Source: Gemmatimonadota bacterium
Lineage (GTDB): Bacteria; Gemmatimonadota; Gemmatimonadetes; Longimicrobiales; Gaopeijiaceae
Assembly (NCBI GenBank): GCA_007129525.1
Contig: SKVI01000305.1
Span: forward strand, 1-21,496
Length of the DNA stretch: 21,496 bases
Direction: 5' to 3'
Shown here: one piece after another, positions 14,330 through 21,496 of the stretch
Numbering within the stretch: position 1 is the stretch's first letter
How the letters are laid out: each line of letters opens with the position of its first letter
Made by a program: the position numbers and the translations under genes
The notes under the pieces: model-generated
What the model saw: the letters and a program-made list of their open reading frames with translations, nothing else
What the model was told of the DNA's origin: nothing
Database searches by the model: none

Positions 14330-16801
14330 CTACGGCCAGGGCAGGGGCACTACCGGGTAGCGGGACCGGTTTCCGGGCTCGTCGTCGCCGGCAAAGTAGC
14401 GCTCCAGGTCCCGGAGCACCGTGGCCCGGTGGGCCTGCTCCTCCGCCGTCCCGCCCGAGGCGGCGGCGAGGGCGTCCCGCAGCTCCACGAGCTCGGCCTC
14501 GGCCGCCGCCCGGACCTCCGGGGTGGCCTGGCTCTCTCCGGCCCGGTCCAGGAGGGTGTTCAGCACCACTCGCTGGACCACCCGCTGTAGCGCCCGATGG
14601 TGGGGATCATCGGCTCCCTGGGCGCCCCAGCTGCGCTCCACCACCCGACCCGTTACCTCTCGCAGGGAGGGGCTCTGGAGGCCCTGGGCGTGGAAGCTGG
14701 CCACCCGGGCCAGCCGCTCCCGGTGCAGGAGCCCCTCCACCACCTCCGTGGCGAGTCCGCCCGCCAGGGTGAGGGGATCGAAGGCGGTGCCGGCCTGGGT
14801 GGGGATCCAGGTGTCGGATGTGGTGCTCCCATACCCCGACGGCGGGATCATGTCGGGAACCCGGTCGGGGATGGCCAGCGCCGGGGGCTCCAGGGCGTCC
14901 AGGACCATCTCCAGCGCCTGGCGCTGCTCGGTGGCGGGGACGACGCGGGTCGGGTCCTGGCCGTCACCCCGCAGGGCGTAGGTGAAGTCCATCCCCCCCA
15001 CGTACTTGATGACCCCCTCCAGCGCATAGCGGTGGTGCAGGTAGACATGGGCGAAGCGCTGGTTCAGGAGGCTCATGGGCTCACCCGGGTCGATGGCCGT
15101 CTCGTCGAACCGGTCCACCAGGAGCTCCCGGACCCGGGTCGTCCGCTCCAGCGCCTCCAGCATCGTGCTTCCCTCCACCCACTGGGTGGCCCCGGGAATG
15201 GACCCGGAGGATGCGGCGTGCCCGCCGGTGATGAAGCGGAGCCCCTGGTCCAGGGCGTCCTGCACGATTTCTTCCAGCCCCTGCCGTTCGGCCTCTTCGT
15301 CTGGATACCAGGTGTAGGCGTACCGGACCGCCAGGCTGTCCCAGGCCCCTCCGCCGTCCCGGTACGCCTGGGAGAGGTCCAGTTCGCCGGCGGCGTCCAG
15401 GTCAATGAGGGGGGCCGGATAGTCCATGACCGAGGAGCGGCCCTGGGTGGCGGCGATGAAGTTGTGGGCCAGTCCCACCGTGTGGCCGATTTCGTGAGCG
15501 GTGTGCTGCTTGCGCCGGGCCATGGTGAAGTCCTCGGCGCTCACGTTCAGGCCACCGGGACCCGCCGCGGGTCGCAGTCCCGCGTAGATGTTGTAGTTCA
15601 CCAGTGAGCGGTGTGAGTCCATCCGCACCACCGTCTTCAGAATCTCACCGGTGCGAGGGTCCCTGAACGACGGCCCCACCGAAGGCCCGGCGCTGCGACG
15701 GTGGACCCAGTAGATGATGTTGTAGCGGGCGTCCAGCGGATCGACGCCCTCGGGGAGGTCCCGGATCTGGAAGGCGTTACGGAAGCCCGCCGCCTCGAAG
15801 ATCTCGTTCCACCACATGCCCCCTTCGATAAAGGCGCTCCGGTACGGCTCCGGGATTCCGGGGTCCATGTAGTAGACGATGGGCTCCACCGGCTCCACCA
15901 GTTCACCGGCCAGGTAGGCTTCCGGGTCCGAAGGGACGAGGCGCCAGCGGGCGGTGTGGCGTTCCCGGTAATCGCCGTCGATGCCCTGGGCGAAGTTGAA
16001 GAAGGTGGTGGCGAAGAGGCCGGCCCGGCCGTCGGCCCGTCGGGGGCGGAAGTCGGTGTCGTCGGGAAGCTCAACCAGGGAGTGGTGCTGCTCCATGGTC
16101 ACCGCCGATCCGTCAGGCGCCACCTGGCTCACCTGCCCGCCCGGCGAATCGGACGTGAAGGTGAGGACGGCCCGGATCTCGGTGTTCAGGGGGAAGGCGC
16201 CCGTGTTCTCGTGGCTGATCCAGCTCCGGTCCCGTTCCAGGCGGAAGGTGCCCTGGCCGGCCCCCTGGACCCTCCGGGCGATCCCGAACACGTCGCTCAT
16301 GAAGAAGGAGGTGGCGTCCACCACCAGGTTCGAGTCCGCTTCGTCGCCCTCGTCGTCCTCGTCGTTCTCGATGGGGAAGGCCGCCACCACCGAGATGGGA
16401 AACGACTCCCGGACCGAGCGCTCCAGCTCCGTGTCGTCCCCCAGGGCGCGTACGCTCCAGTTGTCCCGGACCAGGAGCACCCGATCTCCCCGCCGCTCCA
16501 GCCGCATGACGGCCTCCATCCCCACCTGACCCCGATCCAGGAGAGGCTGGCCGGCGCCCAGGCCGGTGGCCAGGGTGTTCATGTAGAGGAAGTCGGTGCC
16601 CAGTCGCTCCTGGGGAATCTCCAGGAGGATCCGATTTTCGGTTTCGTCGATCCTCACGCCCAGGAAGGGGTCGTCAGCCGTCGTGTCCGGGGCCAGGGCA
16701 GCGAGTCCCGGCGCCAGGAGCAGACCCGGTACCAGGAGAAGGACGAGGACGACCCCGAAAGAGGCGGTGGGCATCGATGAAGGGAGAAGCGAACGTCGCA
16801 C
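14330..16801 (-). CDS. Secreted zinc-dependent metalloprotease, DUF5117/DUF4953 type
   Basis: The protein is 823 aa from GTG 16801. A hydrophobic signal segment (about 15-37) fits either this start or the ATG at 16774, which has no better Shine-Dalgarno. The catalytic site is a full metzincin motif, HEIGHTVGLAH (H436, E437, H440, H446), with a Met-turn-like SVMDYP about 14 residues on. The N-terminal half (about 45-290) matches the DUF5117-type domain: FLYMNTLATGLG, then EAVMRLERRGDRVLLV. The central part has YYMDPGIPEPYRSAFIEGG, typical of the family, followed by a long helical C-terminal region (about 540-815). An acidic run (ENDEDDEGDEADSN, 145-158) interrupts the N-terminal domain. The natural substrate is not known. 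It lies 86 bp downstream of the TolC-family gene on the same strand and may share its transcript, although a hairpin lies in between. Confidence 0.92.
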   Translation of the reverse strand: MRRSLLPSSMPTASFGVVLVLLLVPGLLLAPGLAALAPDTTADDPFLGVRIDETENRILLEIPQERLGTDFLYMNTLATGLGAGQPLLDRGQVGMEAVMRLERRGDRVLLVRDNWSVRALGDDTELERSVRESFPISVVAAFPIENDEDDEGDEADSNLVVDATSFFMSDVFGIARRVQGAGQGTFRLERDRSWISHENTGAFPLNTEIRAVLTFTSDSPGGQVSQVAPDGSAVTMEQHHSLVELPDDTDFRPRRADGRAGLFATTFFNFAQGIDGDYRERHTARWRLVPSDPEAYLAGELVEPVEPIVYYMDPGIPEPYRSAFIEGGMWWNEIFEAAGFRNAFQIRDLPEGVDPLDARYNIIYWVHRRSAGPSVGPSFRDPRTGEILKTVVRMDSHRSLVNYNIYAGLRPAAGPGGLNVSAEDFTMARRKQHTAHEIGHTVGLAHNFIAATQGRSSVMDYPAPLIDLDAAGELDLSQAYRDGGGAWDSLAVRYAYTWYPDEEAERQGLEEIVQDALDQGLRFITGGHAASSGSIPGATQWVEGSTMLEALERTTRVRELLVDRFDETAIDPGEPMSLLNQRFAHVYLHHRYALEGVIKYVGGMDFTYALRGDGQDPTRVVPATEQRQALEMVLDALEPPALAIPDRVPDMIPPSGYGSTTSDTWIPTQAGTAFDPLTLAGGLATEVVEGLLHRERLARVASFHAQGLQSPSLREVTGRVVERSWGAQGADDPHHRALQRVVQRVVLNTLLDRAGESQATPEVRAAAEAELVELRDALAAASGGTAEEQAHRATVLRDLERYFAGDDEPGNRSRYPVVPLPWP

Positions 16802-16858
16802 GTGGGAACACTCCGGTCTGGGGGTGAAAGAGCGACGCTAAGAGTACAGGACGGGCTG

Positions 16859-16877
16859 CGGCCTCGCCAGCAGGCCG
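16859..16877 (-). terminator. Hairpin after the TolC-family gene
   Basis: CGGCCT (16859-16864) and AGGCCG (16872-16877) with a 7-base loop form a perfect 6-bp stem, starting 10 bases past the minus-strand TolC stop at 16888. No T-run follows. It may end the TolC transcript or reduce read-through into the protease gene. Confidence 0.4.
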
Positions 16878-16887
16878 GTATTCCAGC

Positions 16888-18546
16888 TCAGCGATTGCCC
16901 CAGCCCAGTCCCTGTACCCGCTCGAACTCCGCGATGGCGTTGATGTGGTTGATGGTGGCCTGGAGCTCGGAAAGCCGCATCTGGGTCAGGTTGTCCTGGG
17001 CCGCGGCCACCTGGAAGTTGGTGGAGGCCCCCACCTGGAATCGGGTCAGCTCGGCTTCGACGCTCCGCTCCGCCGCCTCGCGGCTGCGTCGGGCGGCTTC
17101 GAGCTGCAGGAAGGTGTTGGAGACCGCCATCCCGGCATTGGTCACCTCGGTCCGGATGGCCAGCTCCTGCGCTGCCATGGCCATGTCGGTCTGTCGGAGC
17201 TGCAGGCGGGCCTGCTCGAGGTTCAACTCCGATGCCCGGGTTCCCAGCGGGTAGCTGAAGTTGAGCGACACGTTGAAGGTCGGGGTATCGAGACTCCCGA
17301 TTGAGGAGAGTGCGTCTCGGTAACCACCCGACTGGACCAGCTCCGGCGAACCGCCCAGGCCGTCGCGGTCGAAGAGGTCACCCCCCACGCCCTGCAGCGA
17401 GTACGAGGCCGAGAGGTTCAGGTTCGGGCGCACGTTGTCCCGGCTCACCTCCAGGTTCATCTCCGAGATCTCTCGCTGCATGGTCTGCTGGAGCACCTCG
17501 GGACGATTGCCCAATGCCATCTCCACGGCGGCCTCGATGTCCACCTCCCGTTCCACCACCTCCGGGAGGTCCACCGGATTGATGGTCTCCTGGAAGATGG
17601 CGTCGTCGGATCCGCCGGCCACGAGCTGCTTGAAGTTCCGCTCCTGGGTACGCCACTGGATCTCGGCGTTCAGGAGGGCCTGCTGGGCGCTGGCCACCTG
17701 CGCTTCGGCCTGCGCCAGCTCCATTGGGACCATGGTGCCCTGTTCCACCCGGATCCGGTTGTTGGCCAACAGCTGCTCGGCCTGCGCCAGGTTGCGCCGC
17801 TGGATCTCGATCTGTTCGATCTGCGACCGGAGGTTCCAGTAGGCCGTTCTGACGAGCGCGGTGATGTCGTCGATCTGGCTCCGGAGCTGGACGTCGGAGA
17901 TCTCCCGCTGCACTTGCTGGGTGCGGACCTGGTTGCGCTGGGTGTCGATGCGCCGTCCCGCCAGGAGGGGCTGGGTGTAGCTGAAGCTCAGGTTGGAGTT
18001 GTAGTTGGGGTTGCGGGTGGCGAAGACGTTGTCCGTGCTGGTTCGGGCGTTGTTGAAGCTGGCGCTGAGCTCGCCGCCGTACCACGGCAGGGGCTGGCTC
18101 AGCCCGAAGTTGAAGGTGTTCCGGTCCGTGGTGATCTCCCTGCCGCCGTCGAGCTGGCTGGTGGACTGGTTCGTGGAGCTGTTGTGCCCGACCGTGGCGT
18201 TGAACGAGGGGTTGAAGGCCGCTTCGGCGGCCCCCAGGGAGTAGGCCTGGATCTGCGGGCCAAGACGGGCGCTCTGCACATCGAGGTTGTTCTCGAGCGC
18301 CCGGTCGATGGCCTGCTCCAGCGTCATGGCGCGGAGGATCGTACCGGGCTCCACCGGCGGCTCGGCCACCCCCACCTCGTAGGGAATGTGCTGGAGGATC
18401 GTGTCGGCGTCGGCGTCCTGAGCGCTCAGGCCGTGGGGGAGTCCCAGGACCACGGCCGCCAGCATGAGGCCCAGGAGCCGGAGTGGGCGGGAGGATGACG
18501 TGTCGGTGGTGGAGGTGTCGGTCGTGGAGTGGTGTGTCGCCATCAT
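16888..18546 (-). CDS. TolC-family outer-membrane efflux channel
   Basis: The protein is 552 aa, starting at the first of two adjacent ATGs (18546). A signal peptide with a long Thr/Ser-rich n-region (cleavage near LSAQ, about residue 42) precedes the mature channel. The family's twofold repeat is clear. Each half starts with an 'AxxxALxxN' helix: LEQAIDRALENNLDVQSARL and the related IEAAVEMALGNRPEVLQQTM. Each then has a membrane beta-hairpin (NTFNFGLSQPLPWYGG; TFNVSLNFSYPLG) and long Gln/Ala-rich coiled-coil helices that form the periplasmic tunnel. It exports solutes or proteins together with an inner-membrane pump and a periplasmic adaptor, neither of which is encoded here. The P1B-type ATPase 136 bp upstream on the same strand hints at metal efflux, but P1B ATPases do not normally dock to TolC, so that link is weak. 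Confidence 0.93.
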   Translation of the reverse strand: MMATHHSTTDTSTTDTSSSRPLRLLGLMLAAVVLGLPHGLSAQDADADTILQHIPYEVGVAEPPVEPGTILRAMTLEQAIDRALENNLDVQSARLGPQIQAYSLGAAEAAFNPSFNATVGHNSSTNQSTSQLDGGREITTDRNTFNFGLSQPLPWYGGELSASFNNARTSTDNVFATRNPNYNSNLSFSYTQPLLAGRRIDTQRNQVRTQQVQREISDVQLRSQIDDITALVRTAYWNLRSQIEQIEIQRRNLAQAEQLLANNRIRVEQGTMVPMELAQAEAQVASAQQALLNAEIQWRTQERNFKQLVAGGSDDAIFQETINPVDLPEVVEREVDIEAAVEMALGNRPEVLQQTMQREISEMNLEVSRDNVRPNLNLSASYSLQGVGGDLFDRDGLGGSPELVQSGGYRDALSSIGSLDTPTFNVSLNFSYPLGTRASELNLEQARLQLRQTDMAMAAQELAIRTEVTNAGMAVSNTFLQLEAARRSREAAERSVEAELTRFQVGASTNFQVAAAQDNLTQMRLSELQATINHINAIAEFERVQGLGWGNR

Positions 18547-18601
18547 GGGTCCGGATCAGGAGAGGGTTCGGGATAGATGCCGGATGTCCAGCGGTAGTCG
18601 C

Positions 18602-18641
18602 CGGGCGCCCAACGTGAGGGCGTCCAACTCCAGGGCGCCCG
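18602..18641. repeat. 9-bp inverted repeat (possible terminator or operator) between the metal ATPase and TolC genes
   Basis: CGGGCGCCC (18602-18610) and GGGCGCCCG (18633-18641) are perfect reverse complements separated by 22 bases. The structure lies 42 bp past the ATPase stop and about 56 bp before the TolC start, so it could terminate the first transcript or serve as an operator for the second. It coincides with a three-copy direct repeat. Confidence 0.4.
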
Positions 18642-18647
18642 CCGGGT
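18603..18647. repeat. Three tandem 15-bp direct repeats upstream of the TolC-family gene
   Basis: The units are GGGCGCCCAACGTGA, GGGCGTCCAACTCCA and GGGCGCCCGCCGGGT, head to tail with an exact 15-base period and a GGGCGYCC core. The repeat lies in the 136-bp gap upstream of the TolC start. Such evenly spaced cores suggest a regulator-binding site. A 15-base period is also five codons, so a decayed coding repeat is an alternative. Confidence 0.5.
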
Positions 18648-18682
18648 CTGGGAGAGGCGCCGGGGACGGCCGGCGTTAAATT

Positions 18683-20596
18683 TCAGGCCGCCTGGATCCG
18701 GCCCCCACCGCCCAGGAGGCGGAGGCCGTTCAGGACCACCAGGAGAGTGCTTCCCTCGTGGGCCACCACCGCCAGGGTCAGGGGGATGCCCACGGTGGAT
18801 GCGGCCACCACCAGGAGGGCCATCCATACCACGCTGAACCACACGTTCTGCCGGACCGTTCGGCGGGAGCGGCGTCCCAGGCGGAAGAGGTAGTCCACCT
18901 TGTCCAGCTCGTCACTCATGAGCACCACGTCGGCGGTCTCGATGGCCACATCCGTGCCCGCCGCGCCCATGGCGACCCCCACCGAAGCCGCCGCCATGGC
19001 CGGAGCGTCGTTCACCCCGTCGCCCACCATGGCCACGCCCCGGGAGTCTCGGGCCATTTCGCGGAGGATCGCCACCTTCTCGTCGGGGAGAAGGCCGGCC
19101 CTGGCCTCGTCGGCGCCCACGGCCCGGGCCACCGCCTCCACCGCGCCCGGGTGGTCACCGGAGAGGATGATCACCCGGCTCACACCTTCCTCCTTCAGCT
19201 GCCGGACCATCTCGGCGGCACCGGGGCGGATCTCGTCGCCGAAGGCCATGGCCCCCCGGAGGCGGGACCCGATGCCGGCCAGTACGATGGAGCGGCCCTG
19301 GGAGGCCTGGTGGGCGAGCCATGGCTCCAGGGCCTCGGGCACCTGGGCCGAGTGCCTGCGGACCAGGCTCCGGTTCCCCACCCAGCAGACCTCCCCGTCG
19401 ATGCGTCCCACCACGCCCTCTCCTGCCAGGGCCCGGAAGTCCTTCACCCCCGGAAGCGCCAGGTCCGCCTTCCCGGCGGCATCCAGGACGGCTCGCGCCA
19501 GGTGGTGCTCCGAGGCGGACTCCACCGCGGCCACCGTTCGGAGGAACCCGTCAGCGTCCACCCCGTCGGCGGTCCAGGTGGCCAGGAGCCGCGGTTCTCC
19601 CACAGTGAGGGTTCCGGTCTTGTCCAGGGCCACCACGTCCACCGAGCCCGCCAGGTCCAGAATCCCTCCGCCCTTCAGGAGCACGCCCCGGCGCGCGCCG
19701 TTGGCAATGGCCGAGAGAACCGCCGCCGGGGTGGAGATGACCAGGGCGCAGGGGCTGGCCACCACCAGCAGGGTGATGGCTCGGTAGACGGCGTCGTTCC
19801 AGTCCATTCCGAAGCCCAGGGCGGCCACGACCGCCGTCAGCGTGCTGGCCCCGACGACAGCCAGCGTGTAGGGATGAGAGAACCGGTCGATGAACTCCTG
19901 GGCCGGTGCCCGCTTCTCCTGGGCCTCCTCCACCATCCGGACGATCCGGGCCAGCATCGTCTGGTGGGCGGGGCGCGTGACCTCTACCGTGAGCACGCCG
20001 CCTCCGTTGATGGTTCCGGCGTAGACCTCGTCTCCCTCTTCCTTGGTCACGGGAATGGCCTCGCCGGTGATGGCCGACTGATCCACCTCGCTTCGGCCGC
20101 CGTCTACCCGGCCGTCGGCGGCGATCCGCTCGCCGGGGCGCACCCGGATCCGCTGGCCCGGCTCCAGGTCGGCGGCGGGCACCCGGCCCTGCTCCCGTCC
20201 CTGGGCGTCTACCAGCGTCGCTTCTTCCGGGTGCAGGTCCATGAGGGCGCCGATGGCCCTCTGGGTTCGACCCAGCGCGTAGACCTCCAGGGTGTTGGAG
20301 AGGGAGAAGAGGAAGATGAGGATGACCCCCTCCAGGGGCTGGCCCACCGCCGCGGCACCCAGGGCGGCCGCGCCCATGAGGAAGTCGATGGAGAGGTGTC
20401 CCAGCCTCAGGCTCGCCAGGGTGGCTCGGACAATGGGTCTTCCCCCCACCGCGTAGGCGATCCCCAGGGGGAGCCACGCCCAGGGAGACGGCTCGTCCGG
20501 GATCCAGGTGAGGAGGGCGCCGGCCACCATTCCGGCGGATACCACCAAAGTGATCCGCAGGTAGCGACGTGCCTGAGAGGAGGAAGAGTTGGACAT
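18683..20596 (-). CDS. P1B-type (P1B-4-like) heavy-metal-exporting ATPase
   Basis: This 637-aa inner-membrane pump exports a transition metal ion, driven by ATP. It has the actuator TGEA (177-180), the TM6 metal-site SPC (281-283) and the phosphorylated Asp in DKTGTLT (D325). It also has SGDHPGA and the hinge GDGVNDAPAM. The final membrane segment reads VVAHEGSTLLVVLNGLRLL. An SPC together with HEG(G/S)T...N in the last helix marks the P1B-4 group (Co, Fe or Zn exporters such as CoaT, PfeT and CtpD). The protein has no N-terminal metal-binding domain and a short membrane part, as in that group. The nucleotide-binding HP dipeptide reads SEHHLA, so His365 replaces the usual Pro. The start ATG lies 15 bases after the stop of the upstream AAA-like gene, with no clear Shine-Dalgarno, so translational coupling is likely. 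Confidence 0.93.
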   Translation of the reverse strand: MSNSSSSQARRYLRITLVVSAGMVAGALLTWIPDEPSPWAWLPLGIAYAVGGRPIVRATLASLRLGHLSIDFLMGAAALGAAAVGQPLEGVILIFLFSLSNTLEVYALGRTQRAIGALMDLHPEEATLVDAQGREQGRVPAADLEPGQRIRVRPGERIAADGRVDGGRSEVDQSAITGEAIPVTKEEGDEVYAGTINGGGVLTVEVTRPAHQTMLARIVRMVEEAQEKRAPAQEFIDRFSHPYTLAVVGASTLTAVVAALGFGMDWNDAVYRAITLLVVASPCALVISTPAAVLSAIANGARRGVLLKGGGILDLAGSVDVVALDKTGTLTVGEPRLLATWTADGVDADGFLRTVAAVESASEHHLARAVLDAAGKADLALPGVKDFRALAGEGVVGRIDGEVCWVGNRSLVRRHSAQVPEALEPWLAHQASQGRSIVLAGIGSRLRGAMAFGDEIRPGAAEMVRQLKEEGVSRVIILSGDHPGAVEAVARAVGADEARAGLLPDEKVAILREMARDSRGVAMVGDGVNDAPAMAAASVGVAMGAAGTDVAIETADVVLMSDELDKVDYLFRLGRRSRRTVRQNVWFSVVWMALLVVAASTVGIPLTLAVVAHEGSTLLVVLNGLRLLGGGGRIQAA

Positions 20597-20611
20597 CGCT
20601 GAAAGATAGGG

Positions 20612-21496
20612 TCAGGGCGTCAGGACGTGGGTCCGGATCCATTCCCCGAAGAAGGGATCGGAGGGCGTAGCGGGACCGGCCAGCGAGAGGTGTCCCTTTT
20701 CCCGGAGTATCTGCACGGCCTTGGTGATGGCCGAACTCACCGGCAGGTCGTACTCCAGCGAGGCGTGCCGGCTGTGCAGTTGCTCGACGCCGGCGGCCAC
20801 CGCCCGGAAGACCGCCCGCTGGTACGGGGGAAGCCCTTCCCAGAGAAGCTCGTGGGCCGGAGCCGACTCCCGGACCAGGTCGGCGAACGCGTCCCGGACC
20901 AGGGTGTCGTCCACGCGTCCCCGGGACAGGCCCCTCAGGTAAGCGGCCCGGGCCAGTCGGACCCGGTGGCCCGTGCGAGGCCCGGCCCGGTCCACGAGAG
21001 TCCGCACCACGGACGCGTCGACCTCCAGCCCGTGATCGCGGAGCCGGGCTCGGATCCAGGCCGCCATCTCTTCCCGGGGAAGAGGATCCAGGTGCACCCG
21101 CTCCGCGAGCTCCCGGGGCAGGACCGGGTCGCGGTCGGGTGCGGGAGATGCGGTGAAGATCCAGGACAGGTGACGGGTTTCGGCTACCAGCTCGCCCAGG
21201 AGTGAGGAGTCACCGGTGGCTCCGGCATCCTCGGTGAACCCGGGTACCGGACGGTGGACACGGTGAAGGGCCAGGACCGTGGGAGACGGATGCGTGGCCG
21301 CCATCTCGTCCAGAAACAGGACCACGTCCCGGAGGTGACGAGATGCCTCACCCGGACGCAGCGCCACGCCCCGAACCGTGAGCGTGAGGTGGGAGTCGCC
21401 CTCGGAATCCACGATCCGGGGCCGCAGACCGGCAGCGGTGAGCATCTTCTGCAGGCGGGAGCTGCGGGGCCACTGCGGCGACACGCGGGCCACGAG
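20612..21496 (-). CDS. AAA/STAND-like (COG1672-type) ATPase, C-terminal part, runs off the window
   Basis: The frame is open to the right edge, so the start and the expected Walker A lie outside. The GTG at 21493 is merely the first start-like codon in view. The visible 294 residues show the second half of the ATPase core, with residues numbered from that GTG. A helix (residues about 51-66) precedes TVLALHRVHRP, where Walker B normally ends in Asp-Glu. Next is WIFTASPAPDRD, a sensor-1-like strand. A lid (about 125-190) follows, with LDPLPREEMAAWIRARLRD. The last part is a winged-helix-like end: LPPYQRAVFRAVAAG, SSAITKAVQILREKGHL and a terminal DPFFGEWIRTHV. These endings are typical of archaeal-type/COG1672 ATPases, often with unknown function. 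The gene lies 15 bp upstream of the metal ATPase and probably shares its transcript. A regulatory role for metal export is possible but unsupported. Confidence 0.7.
   Translation of the reverse strand, partial: LVARVSPQWPRSSRLQKMLTAAGLRPRIVDSEGDSHLTLTVRGVALRPGEASRHLRDVVLFLDEMAATHPSPTVLALHRVHRPVPGFTEDAGATGDSSLLGELVAETRHLSWIFTASPAPDRDPVLPRELAERVHLDPLPREEMAAWIRARLRDHGLEVDASVVRTLVDRAGPRTGHRVRLARAAYLRGLSRGRVDDTLVRDAFADLVRESAPAHELLWEGLPPYQRAVFRAVAAGVEQLHSRHASLEYDLPVSSAITKAVQILREKGHLSLAGPATPSDPFFGEWIRTHVLTP

Noticed and set aside
15701..16780. 359-codon plus-strand open frame opposite the metzincin gene
   Set aside because: It has no motif and is antisense to a conserved DUF5117-type domain.
16888..20596. 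A complete metal-efflux tripartite system formed by the P1B ATPase and TolC-family channel
   Set aside because: No periplasmic adaptor or RND/ABC inner-membrane pump is encoded between or beside them, and P1B ATPases do not normally work with TolC.
18758..20602. 614-codon plus-strand open frame opposite the metal ATPase
   Set aside because: His/Gly/Asp-rich sequence with no motif, lying opposite an ATPase with all its conserved motifs intact.
1..21496. tRNA, rRNA, CRISPR, insertion sequence or prophage genes
   Set aside because: I looked for cloverleaf-like segments, evenly spaced direct repeats with spacers, transposase or integrase motifs and terminal inverted repeats, and saw none.

Overview
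This is a GC-rich, gene-dense bacterial chromosome segment. No tRNA, rRNA, CRISPR array, transposase or phage gene is visible. The gene mix is Tat-exported enzymes, a TolB-like/TPR membrane protein, large secreted zinc proteases with propeller and barrel domains, a TolC-family channel and many GTG starts. It suggests a Gram-negative, diderm bacterium. Gemmatimonadota or a related lineage is my best guess, inferred from protein types only; there is no phylogenetic marker in the window.

Layout. At the left edge, the first third of a Tat-exported amidase runs off the window on the minus strand (1-500). A 346-bp divergent gap follows. It holds a plausible amidase promoter, a leader hairpin and an unexplained coding-like stretch. 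A plus-strand run then covers 847-8721: a membrane-anchored TolB-like/TPR protein; a large fusion of an ATP/ADP-carrier (NTT)-like transporter, HEAT repeats and a degenerate cyclic-nucleotide-binding domain; a receiver-only response regulator; a soluble histidine kinase with no sensor domain; and a lipoprotein phosphatase resembling Shewanella-like PPP enzymes. The last two overlap by 4 nt (ATGA). The close spacing suggests one operon that couples a transporter-like or sensor-like membrane protein to a minimal two-component pair and an extracytoplasmic phosphatase.

Convergent with this run are a secreted protein with atypical-kinase signature residues (8743-9756, minus) and a Tat-exported NAD-dependent epimerase-like protein (9876-11039, minus). 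A divergent 223-bp gap separates these from a 1021-aa secreted protein with a zinc-protease domain, a TolB-like propeller and an outer-membrane barrel (11263-14328, plus). It ends one base from the convergent end of a metzincin-like DUF5117/DUF4953-type protease (14330-16801, minus). The rest is on the minus strand: a TolC-family outer-membrane channel, a P1B-4-like metal-exporting ATPase and, at the right edge, the C-terminal part of an AAA/STAND-like ATPase whose Walker B acidic pair appears to be replaced by His-Arg.

The strongest candidates for something undescribed are the NTT-HEAT-cNBD/receiver/kinase/phosphatase operon (2756-8721) and the facing secreted kinase-like protein. Together they could form an extracytoplasmic phosphorylation circuit. 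That connection is inference from gene order and motifs. All assignments come from reading the sequence by eye; no database search was run.
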